From contig OW028573.1 of assembly GCA_932294295.1 (NCBI GenBank), forward strand, positions 3,172,001-3,236,000: DNA of 64,000 bases. Direction: 5' to 3'. Shown piece by piece: positions 11,101 to 23,100 of the stretch. The translations under genes were made by a program, and so were the position numbers. Origin of the DNA: Alitta virens. Its lineage: Eukaryota; Annelida; Polychaeta; Phyllodocida; Nereididae. Below the pieces are notes generated by a model. It was given only the letters and a program-made list of their open reading frames with translations, had not been told where the DNA came from and ran no database searches. The number at the start of each line of letters is the position of its first letter. The first letter of the stretch is position 1.

Positions 11101-14100
11101 TTTATACGAGAATAAATAGAAAGAGATATATTATAACACAATGCAATATGTAAAATTTAACAATGCAAAATCAAACTATATTAAAATTTGTTTTTAATTG
11201 ATAGTTAGCATGTCCAACACGCAAGAAATACATATCTAAGAACTGTTACATATTCATAATTGGCTTAGTTTGTTCATGAAAATGATCCATTGTGGTATCA
11301 TACAGATCAAATAGAGAAAGTTACAGATGTACATTTTATTCAGCCACAATTTACAAATGAAATGTATATGTAAAAAATTGTGCAAAAATATAGTTTGATT
11401 TTGCATTGTTAAATTTTACATATTGCATTGTGACATTAATAAATCACTGCATGATTCTATGAGAATATGGAAATCATTAAATAGATTATCCTTTCACACA
11501 ACAAAAACAGCAGTGTTGTCATACAGTCTGAGCTGACGTTTATCAAATGGAGCTCTGGGAAACTAAGGAACACAAAGCAGGGAAATTGTGTTCTTTTTTG
11601 TTGTTGTAATTGAGCCCATGTGTCTGCTAATACAAATAAAAGTACGCCTGGGGACTGTCACTAAATTTTGAAAATACTTAATTAAATAAAAATTAATTTT
11701 TTCTGCCGTTTACAGGTTACAGACGATATGGTGACGAAACTACCACAGCATGGGATAAACTTGATCACGTCAGAGATCTTCACAGATGACCCTGCAATTC
11801 AAGTCAGGAACTTATTGGTGAGTGAAAATCAATTCCTCTCTTATCAATTTCCGAGCATAAACAGTAGTTTTAAACTGACAGACCTTTTCTGCACTATATA
11901 CATACAGTACCTAATAGACAACATTTGCTAGGCTATACGTTTTTCAAGACAGACTGGTTTTCACAAGTCTCAATGATTCTAACGTAGTCAAAGGTACTTT
12001 GGAATTGATTTTTCAGTGTGGCGCTAACACTGCATATGGCAAATGAATGTCAAAAATACATTTGTCTGAACGTTTTTCATTGTCCATCACACCAGTGGCG
12101 AATGCATTTCTTGACATTGGGATACCAAACTAGAAAGAAGTATTCCAAATCTTGCCATTTCGCAAAAAAATTATTAGTGATCACTAGCTAATTTTTCAAA
12201 TTGATTAATATATATAATATATTCCCACAGTAGCAACAATTATCGTAGAATCATTTAAGAATATTAAAAGATGATTATCTGAGTCACATTGTTCTACTCA
12301 ACGATAGCCTAATGACACATTGTTCTACTCTGCACTAGCCTTATGATGTTTACTTAAGGCCAACGCAGATTGTCTATAATAAGTGCACCAGAAAGTCAGC
12401 ACACTGTCGCAGGAATACGAAAACATCCTTTAGTAATACAATACATGTGGTTCATCAGGACTCCTGTCATAGTATGCAACAGTAATGAGTATCTTATTAT
12501 ATGACAATCTCCCGTTTCAAAAAGCTGCCTCTTTACCAGCTTAGGCCTGTTTGTGGTTGCATGTGTCCTAATGTAAGGGTGCAGGTGCATTTATGCTTTG
12601 GCTTCAGGGATATTCTTGTCTTTCATGTAGTACCTTGTATTGTTTACATGTCGAATCATGCTATTTGTCTTAACACAGCAGTTATTGTAAAATATCGACC
12701 GAAATTATTGGAATCTAATAAATTTTGTATTACTTAATTCCATCAATTATTTCACTATATTAGAAGTTATCTTATAGTGTTTTTTAATTATTAAAATGAC
12801 AAAGTAACTTCAGTTAAGACTGCTATCCCCTTCTTGTTAACTACTGACCATTCAGAAAGCCCCAGTATAGCAGTAGTAGTTTTATTGCTGTCAAAAATAC
12901 AGATATAATAATATGAAATGTAGGAAATTCAGTTATTCAATTGTGATAATTCAAAGTTCTGGAAAACTCACAATGTCTTTACAGTATCTATAAATTTGGA
13001 CTGTTCACTTGGTCAAAAATTTAACTTAGACTTGCACAATTGGGAATTTCATTTTACTGCCTGGCTTGCTTCATTCAAGAATAATGTGGTGAACCGTTTG
13101 CACTAGTCCACATGTAGATAGGCGCTCATCTCGTGTTGTCCGGGTCCATCGTTCATCGCCCAGCTTCGTACCGAAGGTGGTGCGAGCTGAGTCGCATTCG
13201 TATAAATGCTATTCGATCGCATTCAGGAACTGCCATTGAATAATAAAAAGTGGTCAGGAAAAATTTGATTAAAATAGACAGACACCACACATTTTTTTTT
13301 TTTTGTAATTGGATCATGACAGGAATATCAGAAACCAGAAATGTTGATCCAGAAATGCTATGTGATATAGATGCAATGAAGTTGTATTGCATTTCCTTAT
13401 CCTGAAGCTTTTAGAGTAGTAGCCTAATAAAAAAAACATTCAAAATAATGATGCATACATTTTTCAGAAACTGCATAAATCATATGAAAAATTGAGGAAA
13501 AAAAGTCTTATAATTGAAAGAATTATAAATGAAGAAGCTTTGGTGAATAATGTCAGAAAAAAAAAACCAGTTCTTCACGAAGACAAACCAAGGGAAATGA
13601 TGAATTGCTGGGTACGGCATATCAGCCTAATGAGGATAGATGCATAGAAAAAATACTGAGAGAACTAGAACACATAAAGAGGGCCAGTTTGGGCAACCGG
13701 GAACCTGGAAGTTTTCCCTGTGGGCTGCTGGGCTTAAAAATAAATTTAGAGAAAACCCAAAAAAAGGCGATTTTTCTTCTCTATCTGAATTCTCGAGTGG
13801 GCCACTCCTTATGTTCATTTCCAGGGCTGCTTTGGTGGACCCAATCCAGTCCTGCACATAGACGAAACAGTGCCTTATACAGGTGCCTTATACAGGTGCC
13901 TTATACAGGTGCACAGATGATATTGCAATTGGCTGGATATCCGTAAGTATTATGCAGTGAGTGATACTCCATGGGGTCAGACCACGAGCTACAGGATGTA
14001 AATAAAACGGTTCACCTATGGCTGACAACCCATTCTAAATGTCCTTTGTTTGATATCCGTGCTAGGCAACCTGATGAGCTAAATCTGAGAGGAATCCTAC

Positions 14101-17100
14101 AATTGGTCCGGCATAAACCAATTTGGCATTGTGGAGCTGATTTACAACTTCACGTAAGGTTGCTTCATCATTCACCTCATTGATTAGTGCCTGCCTGTCC
14201 TGATCTATGGTTTTACTGATCAGTTCTTTCTGGTGCGAAAATATTGGATGTAAAAGCCTGTCTCCCACTCAGATTGACTTTTGTAACATCTGTGGGTTTA
14301 TCTCACCAGCTGATGAAGAGTTTGTCACACATTCCAATGGGTTATCACATTCAGTAACTGATTTGCCACAACGCAGTATTCCACAATGATCAATTAATTT
14401 TTACTTTTGTTATTTCACATTTAAATAATTATGTGACGCATTTCGTTTCCTGGTGTCCATTTTGGTTGAAGATAATTTTATTTCGTGGGCATATCCAAAA
14501 CGACGGAAGTGGGAATACCAGAAAACGATATAGATGAATAAATGTAAGAAAAATAGTAGGCCTACCAATTGTTACAAATGTGTTTCCTGAATTCAATGAA
14601 GAAAATAGCACAGAAGTGGAATTTGGCCATTGCAAGGATTGTGCAGGATGCAAAATGCAGGTTGCCATTAATTGATTGTCTAAATCAGTTTTCTTTTCTC
14701 CATAGTTACATGTAAAGACATAGTTCCAGATAAATGGTCCACGAATTTTTTTCCTTTTACTATAAATCCGTCGTGGTGATAAAATTAATCGGTATAAATT
14801 TACTCACTAACAGTTGCGCATCATGCGAGGGGGAGCTTAAGGCCTCCATTTTGTGTATACCGCAAACATTTTAACTTTTTAGATGCAATGTTTGCAGGTG
14901 TGGAGCAGGGCCTGATAATCATAAATAAAATCTTGAGACAAATTGCATGAAAAAAAAAACAAGCGTTTCATGTGCAGTTCCAGAGGTCACTGCCAACAGT
15001 ATATATTCACTTTACTTATGGTGTTTTGTGTTGGGGCACACACTGTGTGACAAACGTGTCATTAGCTGGTGTGATAAATTAACAGATGTTGCATACGTCA
15101 ATCAGGTTTTAAAAATTAAACATAACACTTTTTTGCAAATTTAAAAAAAAGTGGGGTCTCCCCACTTATTTTCCCACAATTCCCACTTTTTTTAGACCAT
15201 CCCAGTACTGCAAATTACGTTTATTCAATTGGAATATATAGTACATTTTAAGAGAACTGGAGTAAAAACATTTTGCAATTGGTTTGATTGAAGAGACAAA
15301 TATACTACCTATAATAAAGCAATAACAATCATGGCACCTGCATTCAAGCTATACATCATAATAAATTACAATTCACAATATTTTATACTTATATCAGGGA
15401 CGCAAATTATTCTGTGTTCAACTCGTAATTATAGAAAGAGTAGATATGACAATCTTACTTGCAGTGATAATATAGAATGAAAGATACTCGTTTAATGAAA
15501 TGATAATCGCAATTCTATGTTTAATACATCCAGAGATACGAGCGCTCAAACTTCTGCATAACTGTCACATTCCTGTTAAACATGACCAAATAACCACCAT
15601 ATTGTACACAACTTCCGTATTATTTGTGGTCATGAACCCCCAAGAGACACAACTGCACAGACATGTTCTGGTAAAGATGTAACATGTAGTCTGATCCGTC
15701 AAAACAGATCTGGGGGGAGTGTGTTTTCCTTTTATTCCCCAAATAATTACAGCAATACACGAAGTCAGCTTATGTATTGGAACAAGACTAAATGCAGCGT
15801 CAACAGCGTCATGAACGTCTTCGATTCGCGATTATTTGAAGCCATAACTCAGTCAATTATTGTCTGATTTTCACAATTTAAGTTGTATTATGTAGGTATA
15901 TATCTTCTGTTAGAATATTAGGTTGGTATCGATCTGTCACATCAACTGTAGTCGCGCCGGCATTTTCACGGCCGAACGCGCTTCGTCCTTATTTGGAAAT
16001 AGCAACGTCTTGAGTTTCCTAATTTGGGCATTACATAAACGTCATTCCGTGTGGTATGAAATGCAGATCACCCAACCCGTATCACCCAGTATTTCAAGTG
16101 ATAAAGCCGCAATTGGGGAATAGAAACAATAACCCTCTTCAAACTTCATTTGCTGACGTTAAAAAGGTAAAGCCAAAATAACAGTCTCAGATAATGGCTG
16201 ATGGATGGGCCAAACTAGATGCAGCAGGTGGCGTGTATTTGGTCTCAGGTTACTTGTATCTTCTTCCAGAATACTTTACTTTCACCTGTATAATTGAAAA
16301 GAAATAAAGTTGTCGCCTTTTTTTTGGTGGTTTGAGTGGCTGATCTGAAGAGCCCAGCCACTTTGGAATTTTCTTGTTTTATAGGACTTTTACTTTTCTT
16401 ATTTCAGGCCAAAGATGCAAGAATAATCTTAGTAGGATGCTACGCAGACATGGGCATAAAGTTGTTCTGTGAGGTAAGTAAAAAGTAAGCCAGGGAAACT
16501 TACTTTTAAAGTTATCCCAAAGATGCTCTGGATGTTATTGTCGTAAACTGAACATGGTGGTGGTGGTGGTGGTGGATTGGGGTTTTACGTCCTGTATTTA
16601 TTCACCTGATGGGCCAATTAAGGTTTGCACGACGAAACGTGACAATGCGGACCTAATCTGACAGACTACATACAAAGCAGCCTCATCTTACCCAAACAGA
16701 AAATTGAACATAATTATGCAAAGAAAGTATAATGCAGTATTTTCACAATACAACTCCAAACAGCTAATGGAAGAGAATAATGCACTCCATTATGTATAGA
16801 GTATTTATAGTAAAACTGGCATCATTATAACTTGGTTAATTAATATCTATTTCAGGCTTACAAAATAGGGATGTATGGACCTAAATATGTTTGGTTCCTG
16901 CCTGGATGGTATGATGCCAATTACCACTTATCTGAAGAACTCATATCTGCCACAACCTGCACCCAGAAGGAAATTGCAGCTGTGGTTGAAGGGTCTTTTC
17001 ATACAGGTTTGTCACATCTGTTCCTTGGGACATCTTAACGAAGGGATTGGGTAAGGTTTGGCTGCTGATTCAGGTTCTTAGTGATTTATTGGTTTGGTGA

Positions 17101-20100
17101 TCAATCGGATTCTTTGAGAAATCTGTACAAGTGTATGTTGTTTTGAAAGTTTGAAGGTGAAGTGGTCGCTTGGTTGTGAAGTTCAAGCTTGCTTCATTGA
17201 TTTAGTTAATACAATTGTTGGACACCCCGGAAAGAAGCGAAGTAAATGCAGCCCAGTACAAAAGGTTGCTGATTATTGTTTTATCTCTTTCCTTCCGCTT
17301 TGTTTGATTTCTAGGGTAAAGAACTGGGGAGATGCTCTTTTTATTTTGATCACAGGAAAAGTTTTTTTTTATTTGCTCATATAGTAAACTGCAGTATTAT
17401 TGTATTGTAATCACATATTGCAATATATAATCAAAGAATTGTTAGTTAACTCCCTCCTTGTTAGTTAACTCCCTCCTGAGTGCAAACTGAACTTGTTTTT
17501 CGCAATAAAGACAGTAAAACAAAACAAACAAATCAAACAAATTTGTAAATATGACATATTTACTAATTTGTTTGATTTTTTTGGTTTGTTTAACTGCTAT
17601 TATTAAGCAATTAAAGTTCAGTTTGCACTCAGGAGGGAGTTAACTAAAATTTTCGTTGCTTATTGCCGCTCAGTACAATAGAAAAACAATCTAGGTGGAG
17701 TTTAACTAATATTACTTGTAAACCCCAATTGAATGATATTGCTTATTGCTTTAAAAGATGGGTTGCCTTTTTTACAACTAAACTGTTTGTCCAGTTTGAC
17801 ATCTTAGCACCTTAGCACCAGATTTTGACACTTTAAAACTTACACTGACATCTTAACACATGTTGGCATTGATTTCAACTCGATCTTAACACCCAGACAG
17901 ATCAGAAGAAAGCAAAAAGAAAAAAGAGAAAAAGAAGTAAGCCAACCTCATTCATGTAAAGTGGCATGTTTTTTTTTCTTTTTCTCTTTTTTAATCCATC
18001 TAACAAGTTAGTTTTTCTTTTCTCTTTTTTAATCTATCTAACATGTTAGTTTTTCTTTTTCTCTTTTGTAATCTATCTAACAAGTTAGTTTTTCTTTTTC
18101 TCTTTTTTAATCCATCTAACAAGTTAGTTTATCTTTTTCTCCTTTTTAATCTATCTAACATGTTAGTTTTTCTTTTTCTCTTTTGTAATCTATCTAACAA
18201 GTTACTTTTTCTTTTTCTTGATCTATCTGACAAGTTAGTTTATCTTTCTCTCTTTTTTTTAATCTATCTATCAAGGTAGTTTTTCTTTTCTCTTTTTTAA
18301 TCTATCTAACAAGTTAATTTTTCTTTTTCTCTTTTTTAATCTATCTAACAAGTTAGTTTATCTTTCTCTCTTTTTCAATCTATCTAACAAGTTAGTTTTT
18401 CTTTTTCTCCTTTTTAATCTATCTAACATGTTAGTTTTTCTTTTTCTCTTTTGTAAGCTATCTAACAAGTTAGTTTTTCTTTTTCTTAATCTATCTGACA
18501 AGTTAGTTTTTCTTTCTCTCTTTTTCAATCTATCTATCAAGGTAGTTTTTCTTTTCTCTTTTGTAATCTATCTAACATGTTAGTTTTTCTTTTTCTCTTT
18601 TGTAATCTATCTAACAAGTTAGTTTTTCTTTTTCTCGTTTTTAATCTATTTAACAAGTTAGTTTTTCTTGTTTATTCCATCTAACAAGTTAGTTTTTAAA
18701 AAAGAAAGAAAAAACACACCACTTTACATGAATTAGGTTGGCTTACTTGTTAGATTAAATGGACTATAACTTGTTAGTCAAAACGAAACTGGAAGAGGGT
18801 CAGTTTTTTCTCATGAAATGCATGGCATTTACTTTGTATTACCATTTATTAGTATATAATAGGTGCTTCATTTTGTTTTGTATGTATTGAGCACTCCTTA
18901 CTTTTTTCTATGATGTCGTGCTGTCTGAGTTTCCATATCCTGCTATTCAAGCTGATGCAGGCGAACTTCAGATCACCAACAAAGTATTCGGTGAAATTGC
19001 TGTTGGGGACTTAAGTAAAGAATAAGAAACAAGGAAAAAGTAGCTATTCATTGGATGTTTGTGAGACTTAATACTTGTTTGTTTATTCATAAGGTACACT
19101 TATCACACGTTTACCTTCCGTTCACATGAATTTCATTGCTAAGAATTGCATGCCATTCCATTAGTAACATTACTAAATAGTTTACACCATATTCTATGAG
19201 TAACATGCACGATCGCGTCAGATACTTGTAGGAAAGATTTTTTCCCCATTACGAATTGTCTTATATTACAGCTGTATATATACCAAAATCATGCAGCGAT
19301 GTTCTTGGAAATCGTTGAAGTTTTTCTATTCGTTTCAATTTACTGGCTATTGCTGTCATGTGCTCAGTACATTCAATGCGTGCATGCAAGCACTGCTGAC
19401 ATAGGAAACCTGATCCACAGTGTTTTTGTCCTACAGGAATTGTCTATCTGAATCCCAGAGAGGAGATGGGTCTGGCTGGAATAACGCCCCAGCAATTCCT
19501 CCAGATGTACAATGAAAGGGTGAACTTCGCTGTCCTCAATGGAGACTCCATGGTGGGTCAAGGGTTCGATGCTGCATGGGCTGTTGCTCTAGCCCTTAAC
19601 AGGACAAAACAAGTGTTAGAAGAAAGGGGTAAGTTCATGTTTGAAAATTACCTATCACATTGGCTGTTCACATAGTCAGGGGCAGTCTGGATAGCTCCAG
19701 GTTCAAACCCTAGCCCTGGCACTCTTCATGAGCTACATCAGCAGGATGTCAGTCACATGACACGTTAAACTGGTGGTTCCGTGTACTCGGTGTCTATGCT
19801 GTGGAAAGCAAAGGACCCCACCCATGCTGTAAATGGACCGCAAGCCTTGCCATCTCGTCATTACGTCTTCCTCTGGTATAGCTGGTCTTACAGGACAATG
19901 CTTGGCATGACAATGGCCCAAACGGAAATAATGACTTCTACGTAACTTTCAATACTCATAATTATTTTATATCCATAATTTATTTATATCGCCTTTTTTG
20001 TTTGTTTGACTCACAGAAGATAAGAAAGCTATAATACAGAATAGAAAATATCCAGAGTTTAGTTTAGAGATTGGTTCCAATTAAACGATAGTGCTTCAAT

Positions 20101-23100
20101 CTTCAAAGTATTTGCATTTCCTTTTGTGTGGCTCATGGAGCTGGTTCAAAGAGATGAACATTATTTTATGATTGTATTGGCAGGTGACCCTAGGTCTTTG
20201 GAAGATTTTGCTTATGCTGATGAAGAAATGGGAAGGCTCATGTACGAGAGTATGAAACAGGTGCAGTTCCAAGGAATGAAGGGATTCCTGTTTTTTGATG
20301 AAAACGGAGACCACAATGGAATGGTTCGATTTGCTCGTAACCAAGGTGATTACTGTTTACACCCTGTGAGAATTCTGTCCTGTGGTTATGTACAATAGGA
20401 AGTGATAGCTACTGCTTGATTTGTATGGTTTCACGTTTCAGAAGGGGTTGTTCAAGCCGTAGCTTATTACCGCCCAGAAAAGACAGGACCAGATGCGCTG
20501 GAGTGGTCCGAAGATGTTCCTTTGGAGTGGCCCGGTATGTATTAAATGAAACGTCAGAAATATTTCATTGAGACACCATATCAAATGGACTTAAATGTTG
20601 AATGTAATTTACAAGTGCACTACGTCTGCCAGCATTTCAGTGAATCTCTCTGCAGGCCAAACCTGAGACTTTCTCAACTCTCTAGGGTAGTATTTAGCTC
20701 AAGAGCACACCCCAGTTTCATTACTGTGGTTGCCTATTGCCAAGTACCCATTGAATCAGTCTGGCAGTGTTTGCAAGATGACCAGATTCTGCGCCCAACC
20801 CCTTTATGCCATGTTGGGATTCGAACCTTATATCTCTGAATAGTCAGTTGAATGCCTACCACTTGACCCACTTGACCAACTCAAGTCCTGTAAACTTTAC
20901 GATATCCCCAAAAAGGGTAATTCGAAGCAATCACATATACAGTTAGTTTCATTAAAAACAGCCCGTCAAATTGAACCTAGACAAAACTAGACAACTTCTG
21001 CCATATGATGCTACCTGCCACTGAACAGAACCGTCTGGCTGTAGCTGGATCTAAAAACACACAGAGCACCATTTGGTGCATAAGTTGAGAGTTAGGCATA
21101 TTTGTAGCTTGTGTTGAAAAGATGCATGTCTAATGTGCATACATATTTATGATATATAAGACAAAATTCTTACATTACGAAGGTTTATATTTATTTCAGT
21201 ATAAGATAGGAGTAGACAGAAGCAGCCAGTTAAAGCTACAGCCAGGAATAGGTGGCTACAGCTGTCTAGAGTCGACATATTTTTGATAACTAACTGTATA
21301 ACAAACAGACAAACAAATCTGTCTCAATGCTAATGGATCTAAAGCTATATGACCAGCTGCCAGAGGCAGACGTAATGATGATAGTTGAATCGATAACTAT
21401 CCTTGTGTTATTTCACTTGCAGGAGGGCACCCACCACGAGATTCCAGTGTGTATGTGAATGTCATGGTTCTTGTGCCAAAAGCTGTCTACGGTGCCATGT
21501 GCTCCTTCTCTGCTCTTGGGATATTAATAGCTCTCTTCCTCTTCGGCTTCAATGTAGTCAATCGAAAGGCCAGGTAAATATGTATAATAATGTTTCATTA
21601 CCCTCGCCAGGTAAATATGTATAATAAGTTTTCATTACCCTCGCCAGGTAAATATGTATAATAATTTTTCATTACCCTCGACAGGTAAATAAGTATAATA
21701 ATGTTTCATTACCTTCACCAGGTAAATATGTATAATCATTTTTCATTACCCTCGCCAGGTAAATAAGTATAATAATGTTTCATTACCTTCACCAGGTAAA
21801 TATGTATAATAATATTTCATTACCCTCGCCAGGTTAATAAGTATAATAATGTTTCATTACCCTCACCAGGTAAATATGTATAATCATTTTTCATTACCCT
21901 CGCCAGGTAAATATGTTTAATCATTTTTCATTACCCTCGCCAAGGAGGTTATATTTTTGTGTATTTATAAAACATCTGAAATACCTTGCAAATTTTGAAC
22001 AACTACAGTCTACTAGATATTTTAGAAAAGGTTTTCTTCTCAAACGCTCAAATTAAAAGGAATAATGCTTTGAAAAAAAAGTAATTTATTTGGTTATTAG
22101 TAGAACGTTCCATCTTAGTTATTTTGATTCTACTTTCCAGTTCTAAAAAAAAAAAAAACACATTTTTTGAAAAGATAAACAAACAAGTTATCCCGTTACA
22201 AATAGTCTTAATCAGCAAATATTCTTGAAGAACAAATGATGCATATGGGGTATTCTGTAATAGTGTTTGTCCGAAAATCATTTGTAGGCCTATACCAGCC
22301 TTTCATCCAGGCCTAGTCGTGTGTCATTACATATGGTCTGGAAATTGTGCGTAACCCGAGGCCTCCACTCATCTATTGCTGATTCATGTGTGATGGGCTG
22401 GTATTAGATGATCCTGAAATTTATATGGAATCGAAACTGCAGACAACTGAGATCACATTTCAGCCGTCTTGCAGATGTGGTGCTGGCATTTTATGCACTT
22501 CAGTAGTATTTTATTTTATGTGATTGTCTTATAAATAAGTCATTCTTGCTTAAGTTTTGATATTGTTTTTTTAATTTTTACTGTAGATAAAGTCGATAAA
22601 GTTTTACGTATTAAGTTATTCATATTATTTACTTATATAAACTTATATAAGCGGAAGGACCATGGTCTCAGCTGACTTTATTTTAGTTTTAATTGGAGGA
22701 AACTTTCACAGTGACAGCGATATAACAGGTAGAGATAGAGGAAAAATACAGTGAAACAGAAAGAACAGGGAGACGGAGAGACAGACACACAGAGAATGAG
22801 AATAGAGCAAATTGCTTGCACATGGAACATTTGATATAATGTCTGAATAAAGTTCAACCAAGAGCATCTTTCATTCTCCTATTTCAATGAGACATTAGAG
22901 AAATACATGGTCATAAATTACTAAAATGAGTAATATATGCTCTCTGTTTTGTAAATAGTATTAACATTTTTCAATGGATCTATTAATTTCTCACATGATC
23001 TACTTCAGTGTATAGTATTGCAATGCCAATTTTACTCGTTTTTATTTATGAAATTATGTCATATCCATACACTGTCTATTGTATCTCAGATGATACCGGG

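Noticed and set aside
13605..14389. Cluster of short open frames in intron 4 of receptor gene 1 as a nested gene
   Set aside because: No domain, no consistent frame and no splice evidence; most likely an unrecognised old repeat.
18043..18279. Leu/Phe-rich hydrophobic open frame, possible membrane protein
   Set aside because: Low-complexity translation of the T-rich 39-bp minisatellite.
21571..21945. CRISPR-like array of regular repeats
   Set aside because: Units are head-to-tail without unique spacers, in a eukaryotic intron; it is a minisatellite.
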